Origin: Puccinellia tenuiflora
Lineage: Eukaryota; Streptophyta; Magnoliopsida; Poales; Poaceae
Assembly (NCBI GenBank): GCA_012064385.1
Contig: QRDG01000143.1
Coordinates: forward strand, 540,995 to 604,994
DNA: 64,000 nucleotides
Direction: 5' to 3'
Shown: piece after piece, positions 12,480 to 24,274 of the stretch
Position numbering within the stretch: the stretch's first letter is position 1
Layout: each line of letters opens with the position of its first letter
The notes under the pieces: model-generated
Database searches by the model: none
Seen by the model: only the letters and a program-made list of their open reading frames with translations
What the model was told of the DNA's origin: nothing
Translations under genes and position numbers: made by a program

Positions 12480-12484
12480 CTTAT

Positions 12485-12800
12485 TAATTTCATCCTCAAT
12501 AGTAGGTGAACTGAAAGTATCACATTCATCATTATAATCATCATATATAGGAGGCATAGTATCATCAAAGTAATTTTCCTCCTTCAAGCTTGGAGGACTA
12601 AAAAGAACATATTCATAAAAACCGGCATCCCCAAGCTTGCATTTTTCGATAGCATTAGCAACAATGGCATTCAAAGAAATCATACTATTAACATTGCTAC
12701 TAGCATGATTGTTATGCAAATAAAGTTTCATAGGTTTTTTAATTTTTTCTTCAAACACTTCATGTCCTAACTCAAGATAGAGCTTACAAAGCTCTCTCAT
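12485..12800 (-). CDS. Element B 5' ORF fragment, unknown function
   Basis: An open frame on the - strand begins MRELCKLYLELGHEVFEEK at 12800 and runs through an acidic, Tyr- and Pro-rich stretch (motifs YEYVLFSPPSL, DTMPPIYDDYNDE, SSPTIEDE) until it is cut at 12484 by solo LTR X. It lies about 100 bases inside the primer site, where gag would start. Similar acidic ORFs with repeated PPIYDDY motifs occur in large Triticeae gypsy elements. I recognise no domain. It may be a diverged gag-like protein or an element-specific ORF. The last residues of the open frame, beyond 12485, belong to the inserted LTR and are not original. Confidence 0.6.
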
Positions 12801-12896
12801 TTTTTTTGTTTTCTTCTATTAAGCCAAACTAATGAAAACAAGAAACAAAAAGATTTAATTGCAAGATCTAAAGAAGATACCTTCAAGAACTCACCT

Positions 12897-12913
12897 CCCC
12901 AACAACGATGCTA
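12897..12913 (-). promoter_or_regulatory. tRNA-Asp-like primer-binding-site remnant
   Basis: On the - strand this reads tagcatcgttgttgggg, a degenerate complement of the plant tRNA-Asp 3' end. A second such match lies at 24258-24274. The two are about 60 bases apart once element E is removed, so element B has two candidate primer sites. It cannot be decided from sequence which one primed synthesis. Confidence 0.55.
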
Positions 12914-12947
12914 GAAATTAGCTTTGTCGCCAGAGTGTGAGTGCCGC

Positions 12948-15900
12948 TGTAACAGCCCCAGATTTGGTACCCTAAAATTTGAGCCAAATTTTCACTTTTT
13001 GCTTGCACTGCATCATGACATACATAATTAAATTGCTAAATTAAATATTGCAAACTGGAAAGCATTAAAAGGAAGTTCCAAGAATGCATTTTCAAATTTA
13101 ATTGGCAAAGTCAAATTCTTGCCAAACAATTAAATAAATTGGGACTTCAAAGTTGGAGTTAAACCAATTCTTGTTTTGAAACCAAGTTAAACATTTCAAA
13201 AGTTCAAATAAAAATAAAGCAAGATTGGAAAAACTTAAAGGGAAGCAAAACCCTTCTCAAATTTCCAACCCAAGTGCAATTGCTCAATTGGCAAAACAAA
13301 ATACCCTTGAGTTTCCATATTTGTCCAGGAAGTTCTAATAACTACAAATATGTTTATTGCAAGAATTAAAACACTTGCAAATTCAATTAATTAAAATAAA
13401 GCCCAAAATGCAAGAGAGCAATTTCAAAATATTTAACACATGAAATGTTTTTCAAATGGGCTGCAAATTTTACCACAGGTTCCAAATAATATATATTGGC
13501 CCTGTGAATTTTTCCAGAATTTTTAAAAGTGTTTAAGAGCCTCAATTAAATACCTAAACCCTACTGGAATTTCTGGAAAAATAAAAAGGAGAAATCCCTG
13601 ACAGGGGGACCCACCTGTCATCCCTCCCTGTGGCGACAGGGGGAACACTGGCGCCATGGCCGCGGCCCACCTTGCCGCCGTGGCCTCCTCCTCGCTCCCC
13701 CCTCGCTCCCTGGCCCCCCATGGAGGTTAAGAGGCCTCCCCCGCGACCCTCTGCTCCTTCTCCTTCTCCTCCTTTTCCCCCCTGCCGAAACCCTAGCCGC
13801 CGCCTCCATGCCGTGACCTAAGCTGGACGCCGCCGTCGCATCGCCATCGACCGGAGCTACCCTGGAGCCAGCTGAGCACGTCTCCGTCCTCGCCTCGTCG
13901 TCTGCATCCTTCGGCTAGGAGGAATCGAACCCGGAGGCTGGGGATCGTCGCCATCGTCCACGTCGCCGAGCTCAATTGCCATCGCCGCCGGCCTTCCCCT
14001 TCACCGACGAGCACCTAGACGCGCTCAGGGTGAGCACACGGTCCTCCCGGACCTATTCCCCTCGCCCCTCCCCCTCTGGTTCGCCGAATCGCCGTAGGCC
14101 GAAACCGCGCCGCCGCCGGAGCTCCTCCGATGACCATATGGTCACGCACCGCCGCCACCTAGGTCGCCTCAGCGCGTAGAGCACGCCCGTACCCTCCGTT
14201 AGGGCTAGATCGACGCGTAGCGACGGGTCCGTGCTCGGCATGCCGCCGGTCACCGCGCGCTCGCCGCGTCGGTCCTGGCCTTCCTCCGGTCAAACCTGCC
14301 CGTGGGCCTTGGGCCGACGTGGCATGCCACCGTGGCCGCTGCCCCACCAGTCAGTGACTGAGGCTAGCATCAGCCCGGTACAAAACGTTTCGGCCTTTTT
14401 CTGGAATTTAATTTAAATGGCAGAAAATGAATTTGAACTTTGAAATTGCATAACTTTTGAACCACAATTCAGAAAAATGCAAATAATATACCAAAATGCT
14501 CAGGAAGAAAATGTCCATCTGTTATTGCCATTGGTAGAATTAATTGACCAAAATAAATTGCCTGTATTTAATAAAAACATAGATGGCAGATTTAATTCAA
14601 ATTTTGGAAATTGCATAACTTAAGTTCTACTCATCCAAAAATTATGAATAAGCTCTCAAAATGTTCAGTGAACAATGATCTACAAGTTTATGTCATTTGA
14701 GGGAATTGTAGAATTAATTTTGGTGCTGTTTATTAAAAATAAATAAAATGGCAGAATTAAATCAATTATTGGAAATATCATAACTTGATAAATATTAATT
14801 CAAAAATTGCAAATGATATACCAAAATGATCAGCAAAGCATTTGCTATCCATCCATGTTAAAATCACAGTGTGACAATAACTTTTCCTTTGATGTCATTT
14901 CGGAATTGGTTAAAATGATTTAAATTGCATAACCGTTTAAATCACCATTTCTTCATCGTTAATCGGAAAATTGCAAACAAAGTACCAAAATGATTAGTAG
15001 GACGATCCCTATCTAATCATGTCATTTTCATGCATTTAGGAACCATATTTCAGTACTGGACATTTTGAATAAATGCTTAATTCACTAAGTTAAAGATGGA
15101 GTTTTAACCCGTTAATTGCAATATTTATTTTAGGGGTTCCATTTAACTTGTGGGACATGCCCAATATTATTTCAGTGCATAATTTGACCATCTCATCATG
15201 ATTGTGCATTGCACCTTTGTATTCGTGTTATTTATTTCGTTTTCCTGTATTGTTTGTGTATCGGTAGATTCAGGAGTCGAGGTTCCACCACAATACCTCG
15301 ACGATCAACGCGACCAGTACTATCAGCAAGGCAAGAGCTAACCTAACCTTCTTGGCATCTAGCGTCCGATGATTTTATCAACTTATTTTCTCCACCATAA
15401 TATTGCATGCGATTCAAATGTCATTTTTGATCAAGACATAGAGTATCCCATGAATGCATGTTTTCCCCTAGCCAATCACATGTATCCCTACCTATGAGCC
15501 TTAGTGTTGATGTGTTGGCCGGATACAAAATATAATTGTTGTATTTATGTTTAGCTATGCTAAGCCATGCTTAGTTAAATGCTATCGATGTCCGTTGATT
15601 TAATTCCATGATGTTGATGTTGATGGAATGTTTCGAACATGGTGGTTACATGTGATGCTTAATTAAAGTGTGAAGAAGGCTTGGATGAGTTGCCATCGGG
15701 GATGGTGGGTTGTCTCATTATTGCCCCTAGGTGCGAGTTCTTTACCTCTTGAACCAAGACGAGCGTGCTTCCATTGGTGGGGGTATGGGCTCCTTACTAA
15801 CTGAATAACTTGTGCGGGCGTATCCAAGGATCCTCTAGATTTGCACTTTCCATTTGTGTGTGAGTTGCAGGTGGACCATGGCGCGATGAAGAGGGTGTGT

Positions 15901-17002
15901 TGGTGTTAGGGTGTGGCGATGGGGGCAGGGGCTGAAATAGGCTGGGTAAACTTGTCCTGTCACCACAGATGATTCTTGGATAGTCTCACGCGAGGTAAAG
16001 GTTTAACCGCGCCCACTTGCCAGCTTTCCCCGGAAGAGAGCTAACTAGGCGAGCCGGACGGTACCAATGGGTAAATTAGTACACCCCTATAGGGTTTAAT
16101 CTTTTCGGAAAGCCGTGTCCGCGGTTATGGACGACTTGGGAACGGATGATAAGACCATAGAGAACCTTAACTTAATTGATATGGCAGCTACAGGTTGCAT
16201 AATCAATGTGTGATAAAGGTTCATTTCCTCGAGGGTGATTCGAGGGAGTGCCTTGGTGGAGATGAGTTGGTGTTGGCTACAAATGGTTCGATGAGAACCG
16301 GAGATGAAAGTTTATTCTCTTATCCCTTTTCGGAAAACATTCTGAGTAGACGATGCCATGGGTCTTTATTTCTTTTAAAAAGGAAAACTAGCTTTATGCA
16401 AATTAGCTACATCTACAGCATTAGAGCCTCCGTCAGCATTGGGCCTATATCGCCCTACTAATTCTTGCGAGTACATCGTACTCAGCCTTGCTTTGTTGAT
16501 TATTATTTGTTTCAGAGGAGGACGTCACCGAACTGGAAGGTGGGTTCTTTATTGACATCGACGAGTAGTCTGGGGTTCCCAGGTGGCAGCTTGGGACGTT
16601 TTGGAACAGGCTGGCACGGGATGTTTATCTGTAGGCCTCTTAGGCCATATTTTGGATCTTGTTGTTTAGACAACTAAATTTGCTTCCGCTTGATGTAATG
16701 TTGGTTCTGTGACCTCTGATTGTGATATTTGTATCTTTCTCATTATATGAGTTGAACTATGATCTCTTGGTGTCGTAGAGTCTGTGATGTGCCAGTTGTT
16801 CCGCAGTCTTGATCTCTTTACTATACGTGAAAGCGATGTCTGAGCTTATGGCATGATCGAGGTGTTGTGTGCCGATGATCCATTTCGAGCACACCTGCCA
16901 ATGAGTTTTGGCCTGGGATTGGTAAACCCAGTAACCCTCGATTGTGTAGCATGACCGGTTACACAACGTTTCACTGTATAGTTCTGGGGTCGGGGCGCTA
17001 CA
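12948..17002 (+). repeat. Element E 5' LTR (4055 bp)
   Basis: Layout: AT-rich start, a GC-rich promoter-like segment at about 13600-14370 with many CpG, an AT-rich stretch with degenerate tandem repeats (about 14420-15010), then a region ending in the block shared with elements D and F (16081-16140) and finally ggggcgctaca. Short ORFs in the GC-rich part (for example 13630-13821 and 13976-14179) are low-complexity and I do not regard them as genes. Compared with the 3' LTR, it lacks about 23 bases near 13965 and about 12 bases near 14125. Confidence 0.93.
14421..15005 (+). repeat. Four degenerate tandem units (period about 165, 165, 149) in element E 5' LTR
   Basis: The anchor motif attgcataac (atatcataac in one copy) starts at 14445, 14610, 14775 and 14924. 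In three of the four units it is preceded by ggcag plus an AT-rich 20-mer, and each unit contains a later accaaaatg or ctcaaaatg ttcag/atcag motif. The same array is repeated in the 3' LTR. Confidence 0.7.
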
Positions 17003-17005
17003 AGT

Positions 17006-17017
17006 TGGTATCAGAGC
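17006..17017 (+). promoter_or_regulatory. Primer-binding site, initiator tRNA-Met, element E
   Basis: tggtatcagagc, the standard complement of plant initiator tRNA-Met, lies 3 bases after the 5' LTR end. Confidence 0.95.
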
Positions 17018-17860
17018 AGGACTGCCTATAGGAAACCCGTTCTACTGGTCGATGTCGAGTCTAGTGTTGGTGAAAATTATTTATAACCTAAAAATGAGTT
17101 GTGAAAACCATCTTAGGTTTCTTTTTACTCCTTATCCAACTCGCTCTAACTCTGAGTCATCTTACCTCTATTTGATTTAGCGGTTCTTCTGCTCGTCTGG
17201 CGATTCAAGAATTTAGGTTCACGGGGTTGGCTTCTACCTTTAGTCTACTGGTTAGCTGTGCTCGTCTGTCCGTTCTAAAGCCCGAAGAGAGGAAGTGTTG
17301 CAGATCGTCAAGAAATTCCCTTGCTTTAGCCCATGGTCTTGAACCGAAGGTCCCGGATTGTACTGGAATTCTGGTGTATTGTTTCATGAGGGTTGTCACC
17401 CATGTGAGCATTATGCTATTCGTGAGTCCCAGTGCATGAAGCTGATCTTTAACCCAAGATCTTTCCCGTTGAACGCTGTTGTTAATTCAAACCTTACATC
17501 AGGGTGGCAAAATTGAATTTAGTCTTCAAACTCGAGGTTGCAGCCGTAATTGTTTTCCTCACCGATGCTCTTCTCTGTCACTAGCTTTAGCTAGGCTTTC
17601 TGCCACAGAACCATATGAATCACGGCGGGATTGCTCTTAGCAAGTGGTCCATCAATATTTGGGATTCCTCCACTAACACCCGTCCAGGAAACCCTTTCGG
17701 CACTAGTTGTCGGAAGAGTGCTAATAAAGGCTTCTGCAATATCGTGGTTGCCTTGATCTGTTTTGTGCCATCTTAAATCTCTATATCAGGAAGAAGTCTA
17801 ATGATCTATCCTAAATGACCGGCTATGGTTACTAACTGTGTCCTTGTTCATATATCCAGA
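17018..17860 (+). other. Element E 5' untranslated leader
   Basis: About 840 bases between primer site and gag start. It holds no convincing ORF. The counterpart in element D is much shorter (about 390 bases). Confidence 0.7.
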
Positions 17861-18950
17861 ATGGCTCCTACCCGTCGTGGTGAACAAAGCAATCCTGATC
17901 CACCGCCGCCACCCACTATGGCGGAGGTTCTGATGATTATTGAAGAGGGCCACGTGCGCAACGAGAATCTGCTCGCGCAGTTGGTGCAGCAGGGTGCACG
18001 GAGGAACACTGAATGCAACAACCTCACTGAATTCCTGAAGTCCCAGCCTCCCACTTTCGCTTATGCTAAAGAGCCCCTGGATGCTGATGACTGGCTTCGT
18101 GCTCTCGAGCGAAAATTCACTACCTTGCATGTTCCGGTGGCGGAACAAGTGAACTTCGCCACCTACCTGCTGACTGGAGCCGCAGGGTCCTGGTGGGAAA
18201 GCCATGTGTCCATGTTTGCTGCTGGCCATACCTTCACTTGGGCTGAATTCCGCACTGCCTTCCGTGCGGCTTACATTCCCCAGCCCATCATGGACCTAAA
18301 AAGGAGGGAGTTCCTGGAGCTGACCCAGGGACGCCTGGACGTCCAAGCTTATGGGCGTGAGTTCAACCACCTCTCTCGTTACGCCCCCCGGGACGTGACC
18401 AATGATGAAGATAAGCAGTATCTGTTCCGCAAGGGACTGACTCCGCGACTCCGTCATGAGTTACTGCCCTTCAAGTTCCAGTCTTACCAGGAGCTGTACA
18501 ACCTTGCTCTCACTCTGGAGCAGGGTAGGAAGGAACTGGAGGTTTCCAAGAGGCCTGCGCAGGGGGACCACTATAGCTCCTCTTCTTCTGAGGGCAAGAA
18601 GCGCCGGGTATTCGTGCCCTACAGCGCTGTGCCTAAGGCACCCTCTACGCCCACAGGATCCCGGCCACCTCTGCCTCACCCAGCTACTTCGACCTTGGGT
18701 GCGGCTGGAAGTGGGTACCGCCTTCAGCTGCCTCCACCACCGCCGAGGCCCACTTGTTTCAGCTGTGGCCAGCCGGGGCACTTTTCCAGGGAGTGTCCCC
18801 AGAAGGCACCGGCTACCTCAGCACCTGCACCGGCTCCTTCTACACCAGCCGCCAAGGCCATGACCATCTGCCATGGTCGCCTGAACCACGTCTCGGCTGA
18901 AGGAGTTGAAGAGGACCCCCGTGTTCTCATTGGTATGCTTCGAGTCAAAT
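17861..18950 (+). CDS. gag: Gag polyprotein of element E
   Basis: Structural Gag of a chromovirus-like Ty3/gypsy element: it builds the cytoplasmic particle and binds RNA. The start at 17861 (MAPTRRGEQSNPDPPPPP) is chosen because it matches the Gag start of element D; the open frame itself extends upstream to 17825. The retrotransposon gag domain follows (DADDWLRALERKF, WAEFRTAFRAAYIP, EFLELTQG, YGREFNHLSRYAP, about residues 70-210), then a Ser/Pro-rich linker and an intact CCHC knuckle CFSCGQPGHFSREC at about residue 299. Beyond codon 355 or so the frame shifts: protease continues in another frame and the nominal ORF ends at 19039 with unrelated residues. Clean codon structure up to the knuckle suggests selection until recently. 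Confidence 0.9.
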
Positions 18951-19124
18951 ACATATCTAGCTTCAGTTTTATTCGATTCTGGAGCATCGCATTCATTCAT
19001 ATTCATGTCATTTGCACACAACCATCAAATACCATTTGAGGATATGGACTCCCCTCTAGTGGTCAAGTCTCATCATCTTACCGGTGTCTCCCAATCCGGC
19101 TCGTGTTCTGGAGCTTGGCAATGA
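18906..19124 (+). pseudogene. Protease N-terminal fragment of element E
   Basis: In a frame different from gag, the stretch around 18955-19070 reads ASVLFDSGASHSFIFMSFAHN, with the aspartic protease catalytic motif DSG. This matches the protease of element D (VLFDSGASHSFIS). It ends soon after MDSPLVVK, where similarity to protease is lost. In D the gag-to-protease transition is in a single frame, so here a small indel has separated the two. Only the first 50-60 residues remain. Confidence 0.8.
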
Positions 19125-20151
19125 AGCCTATGTCTTGAGAAATTAGTGACCCTACCTTCTATTACTGACGGAACCTCCCTCTTCAGTCCTGCAAAGCCTG
19201 AAGTGTCCGCACACCTAACCAACTCGGAACCTCAAGCAGAAATGATGATTGGGGTTCGTCAAGAACACGACCTAAGCCTGCTAGTAATTCTGACAAGTCC
19301 GGTGTTGTGGCTCACGCACCTCACCGGAAGGCCCGCTGACGAAATCTCTTAAATCTTTAACCTCAACCACTATACATGAGGATCATGGGTAATTTATCCT
19401 GAGAGTTCCCCTAAGGTATTTTCTCTACCTTCAAGTACGACCTTCACTTGAGGATCGATTGAAGGCTATCCCGAAGCCGGAGTATGATACCTAGAACCTC
19501 CAGGAGAACCTTACCACAGAGTTGCTAAATATTTATCGGTCGACCCCCTACTCCTTGTATCTTGGGTTTAGCTCGTGTAGAAGGTTTGACCTTTTATCCA
19601 ATGGTGGATCCATGCTATATCTATCCCTCCTAGGTGAACCCAAGGTTTTTCCCAAACACACGGACAGTGGGTGATTTCATCAGTCACGTTAGGGCCCGAG
19701 CGTTTAACCTAATGGGAGCTCCTTGTATGTCAAAATCGTGGAGTCGGGAAGATATCCTTCTTCCCTCGGTGCCTCAAATCTCTACGGTCTACGCATCGGG
19801 GTGGTTTGAAGTGATGCCTTGGTCCCGGACCAAGATCCTGAACAAAGTGATCGGTTGTCCTACCCTCTACTCGACCTTCGTTTTGTCAAGTTGTTCCTAG
19901 TTTTCCCCAACGGCTTATGGTCTTGTGCAAAGTTCATATTTCCAAACCGTGGAGAAATCTTGTCTATCACCTTGAGCTATCTTCTGTTTCCTCCGCTACA
20001 TCGGCATGTCATGTTGGTTAGCTTACACTCTGCAACTGTGAAGATCATCGTGGGATCGAGAAGATCGTTGAAGATACGGGTTGCCATGTTTCCCTCCTCT
20101 TTTCTACTCTAGGAATCTCGGGACGAGATTCTTGTAAGGGGGGGGTAGATT
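19125..20151 (+). other. Element E internal sequence without pol
   Basis: In a complete element this place would hold about 3.5 kb of RT, RNase H and integrase. Here there are 1.03 kb without any recognisable domain in six frames; open frames are short (at most 97 codons, 19819-20112). The segment ends with ggaatctcgggacgagattc, which is conserved at the same place in element D (about 44550-44575), then the polypurine tract aagggggggg at 20136-20145. Confidence 0.75.
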
Positions 20152-23100
20152 TGTAACAGCCCCAGATTTGGTACCCTAAAATTTGAGCCAAATTTTCACT
20201 TTTTGCTTGCACTGCATCATGGCATACATAATTAAATTGCTAAATTAAATATTGCAAACTGGAAAGCATTAAAAGGAAGTTCCAAGAATGCATTTTCAAA
20301 TTTAATTGGCAAAGTCAAATTCTTGCCAAACAATTAAATAAATTGGGACTTCAAAGTTGGAGTTAAACCAATTCTTGTTTTGAAACCAAGTTAAACATTT
20401 CAAAAGTTCAAATAAAAATAAAGCAAGATTGGAACAACTTAAAGGGAAGCAAAACCCTTCTCAAATTTCCAACCCAAGTGCAATTGCTCAATTGGCAAAA
20501 CAAAATACCCTTGAGTTTCCATATTTGTCAAGGAAGTTCTAATAACTACAAATATGTTTATTGCAAGAATTAAAACACCTGTAAATTCAATTAATTAAAA
20601 TAAAGCCCAAAATGCAAGAGAGCAATTTCAAAATATTTAACACATTAAATGTTTTTCAAATGTGCTGCAAATTTTACCACAGGTTCCAAATAATATATAT
20701 TGGCCCTGTGAATTTTTCCAGAATTTTTAAAAGTGTTTAAGAGCCTCAATTAAATACCTAAACCCTACTGGAATTTCTGGAAAAATAAAAAGGAGAAATC
20801 CCTGACAGGGGGACCCACCTGTCATCCCTCCCTGTGGTGACAGGGGGAACACTGGCGCCATGGCCGCGGCCCACCTTGCCGCCGTGGCCTCCCCCTCGCT
20901 CCCCCTCGCTCCCTGGCCCCCCATGGAGGTTAAGAGGCCTCCCCCGCGACCCTCTGCTCCTTCTCCTTCTCCTCCTTTTCCCCCCCCTGCCGAAACCCTA
21001 GCCGCCGCCTCCATGTCGTGACCTAAGCTGGACGCCGCCGTCGCATCGCCATCGACCGGAGCTACCCTGGAGCCAGCTGAGCACGTCTCCGTCCTCGCCT
21101 CGTCGTCTGCATCCTTCGGCTAGGAGGAATCGAACCCGGAGGCTGGGGATCGTCGCCATCGTCCACGTCTTCATCCGCTCCGTCCGACGCCGCCGAGCTC
21201 GATTGCCATCGCCGCCGGCCTTCCCCTTCACCAACGAGCACCTAGACGCGCTCAGGGTGAGCACACGGTCCTCCCGGACCTATTCCCCTCGCCCCTCCCC
21301 CTCTGGTTCGCCGAATCGCCGTAGGCCGAAACCGCGCCGCCGCCGGAGCTCGCCGCTGGAGCTCCTCCGATGACCATATGGTCACGCACCGCCGCCACCT
21401 AGGTCGCCTCAGCACGTAGAGCACGCCCGTACCCTCCGTTAGGGCTAGATCGACGCGTAGCGACGGATCCGTGCTCGGCATGCCGCCGGTAACCGCGCGC
21501 TCGCCACGCCGGTCCTGGCCTTCCTCCGGTCAAACCTGCCCGTGGGCCTTGGGCTGACGTGGCATGCCACCGTGGCCGCTGCCCCACCAGTCAGTGACTG
21601 AGGCTAGCATCAGCCCGGTACAAAACGTTTCGTCCTTTTCTGGAATTTAATTTAAATGGTAGAAAATGAATTTGAACTTTGAAATTGCATAACTTTTGAA
21701 CCACAATTCAGAAAAATGCAAATAATATACCAAAATGCTCAGGATGAAAATGTCCATCTGTTATTGCCATTGGTAGAATTAATTGACCAAAATAAATTGC
21801 ATGTATTTAATAAAAACAGAGATGGCAGATTTAATTCAAATTTTGGAAATTGCATAACTTAAGTTCTACTCATCCAAAAATTATGAATAAGCTCTCAAAA
21901 TGTTCAGTGAACAATGATCTACAAGTTTATGTCATTTGAGGGAATTGTAGAATTAATTTTGGTGCTGTTTATTAAAAATAAATAAAATGGCAGAATTAAA
22001 TCAATTATTGGAAATATCATAACTTGATAAATATTAATTCAAAAATTGCAAATGATATACCAAAATGATCAGCAAAGCATTTGCTATCCATCCATGTTAA
22101 AATCACAGTGTGACAATAACTTTTCCTTTGATGTCATTTCGGAATTGGTTAAAATGATTTAAATTGCATAACCGTTTAAATCACCATTTCTTCATCGTTA
22201 ATCGGAAAATTGCAAACGAGGTACCAAAATGATCAGTAGAACAATACCTATCTAATAATGTCATTTTCATGCATTTAGGAACCATATTTCAGTACTGGAC
22301 ATTTTGAATAAATGCTTAATTCACTAAGTTAAAGATGGAGTTTTAACCCGTTAATTGCAATATTTATTTTAGGGGTTCCATTTAACTTGTGGGACATGCC
22401 CAATATTATTTCAGTGCATAATTTGACCATCTCATCATGATTGTGCATTGCACCTTTGTATTCGTGTTATTTATTTCGTTTTCCTGTATTGTTTGTGTAT
22501 CGGTAGATTCAGGAGTCGAGGTTCCACCACAATACCTCGACGATCAACGCGACCAGTACTATCAGCAAGGCAAGAGCTAACCTAACCTTCTTGGCATCTA
22601 GCATACGATGATTTTATCAACTTATTTTATCCACCATAATATTGCATGCGATTCAAATGTCATTTTTTATCAAGGCATAGAGTATCCCATGAATGCATGT
22701 TTTCCCCGAGCCAATCACATGTATCCCTACCTATGAGCCTTAGTGTTGATGTGTTGGCCGGATACAAAATATAATTGTTGTATTTATGTTTAGCTATGCT
22801 TAGCCATGCTTAGTTAAATGCTATAGATGTCCGTTGATTTAATTCCATGATGTTGATGTTGATGGAATATTTCGGACATGGTGGTTACATGTGATGCTTA
22901 ATTAAAGTGTTAAGAAGGCTTGGATGAGTTGCCATCGGGGATGGTGGGTTGTCTCATTCTTGCCCCTAGGTGCGAGTTCTTTACCTCTTGAACCAAGACG
23001 AGCGTGCTTCCATTGGTGGGGGTATGGGCTCCTTACTAACGGAATAACTTGTGCGGGCGTATCCAAGGATCATCTAGATTTGCGCTTTCCATTTGCGTGT

Positions 23101-24241
23101 GAGTTGCAGGTGGACGATGGCGCGATGAAGAGGGTGTGTGTGGTGTTAGGATGTGGCGATGGGGGAAGGGGCTGAAATAGGCTGGGTAAACTTTTCCTGT
23201 CGCCATAGATGATTCTTGGATAGTCTCACGCGAGGTAAAGGTTTAACCGCGCCCACTTGCCAGCTTTCCCCGGAAGAGAGCTAACTAGGCGAGCCGGACG
23301 GTACCAATGGGTAAATTAGTACACCCCTGCAGGGTTTAATCTTTTCGAAAAGCCGTGTCCGCGGTTATGGACGACTTGGGAACGGACGATAAGACCATAG
23401 AGAACCTTAACTTAATTGATATGGCAGCTACAGGTTGCATAATCAACGTGTGATAAAGGTTCATTTCCTCGAGGGTGATTCGAGGGAGTGCCTTGGTGGA
23501 GATGAGTTGGTGTTGGCTACAAATGGTTCGATGAGAACCGGAGATGAAAGTTTACTCTCTTATCCCTTTTCGGAAAACATTCTGAGTAGACGATGCCATG
23601 GGTCTTTATTTCTTTTAAAAAGGAAAACTAGCTTTATGCAAATTAGCTACATCTACAACATTAGAGCCTCCGTCAGCATTGGGCCTATATCGCCCTACTA
23701 ATTCTTGCGAGTACGTCGTACTCAGCCTTGCTTTGTTGATTATTATTTGTTTCAGAGGAGGACGTCACCGAACTGGAAGGTGGGTTCTTTATTGACATCG
23801 ACGAGTAGTCTGGGGTTCCCAGGTGGCAGCTTGGGATGTTTTGGAACAGGCTGGCACGGGATGTTTATCTGTAGGCCTCTTAGGCCATATTTTGGATCTT
23901 GTTGTTTAGACAACTAAATTTGCTTCCGCTTGATGTAATGTTGGGTCTGTGCCTCTGATTGTGATATTTGTATCTTTCTCATTATATGAGTTGAACTATG
24001 ATCTCTTGGTGTCGTAGAGTCTGTGATGTGCCAGTTGTTCCGCAGTCTTGATCTCTTTACTATACGTGAAAACGATGTCTAAGTTTATGGCATGATCGAG
24101 GTGTTGTGTGCCGATGATCCATTCCGAGCACACCTGCCAATGAGTTTTGGCCGGGGATTGGTAAACCCAGTAACCCTCGATTGTGTAGCATGACCAGTTA
24201 CACAACGTTTCACTGTATAGTTCTGGGGTCGGGGCGCTACA
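20152..24241 (+). repeat. Element E 3' LTR (4090 bp)
   Basis: Near-identical copy of 12948-17002 with about 2% mismatches in the sampled part. It carries an extra 23 or so bases near 21167-21190 and a further short insertion near 21350, both in the GC-rich segment. The tandem array recurs at about 21660-22240 and the shared block at 23321-23380. It ends gggcgctaca at 24241, followed by gccgc. Confidence 0.95.
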
Positions 24242-24257
24242 GCCGCTTACCTTTCTT

Positions 24258-24274
24258 CCCCGGCAATGACGCTA
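24258..24274 (-). promoter_or_regulatory. Primer-binding site, tRNA-Asp-like, element B
   Basis: The - strand reads tagcgtcattgccgggg, three mismatches from the complement of the plant tRNA-Asp(GTC) 3' end (TGGCGCCGTTGCCGGGG). Its position at the LTR end supports the use as primer site. Confidence 0.7.

Larger units (their letters stand above)
12948..24241 (+). mobile_element. Element E: complete gag-only (TR-GAG-like) Ty3/gypsy retrotransposon, TSD gccgc
   Basis: Two LTRs of about 4.06 and 4.09 kb bound a 3.15-kb internal region. The ends are TGTAACAGCCCC and GGGGCGCTACA, and the 5-bp duplication gccgc is perfect (12943-12947 and 24242-24246). A tRNA-Met primer site follows the 5' LTR, and the polypurine tract aagggggggg (20136-20145) precedes the 3' LTR. 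Only gag and the start of protease are present: RT, RNase H and integrase are absent. Its Gag closely resembles that of element D, a chromovirus, so E probably moved with enzymes from a D-like partner. LTR mismatch is about 2% in a 600-base hand sample, plus small indels, so it is fairly young. Confidence 0.95.

Noticed and set aside
13618..14416. Several open frames on both strands in the GC-rich part of element E LTR (also 20727-21587)
   Set aside because: Low-complexity Pro/Arg/Ser frames on all strands, differing between the LTRs by frame-breaking indels; this is promoter-like sequence, not genes.
17006..17017. tRNA gene
   Set aside because: Only the 3' 12 bases complement a tRNA; position after an LTR shows it is a primer site. 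The same holds for 36222, 49381, 24258 and 12897.
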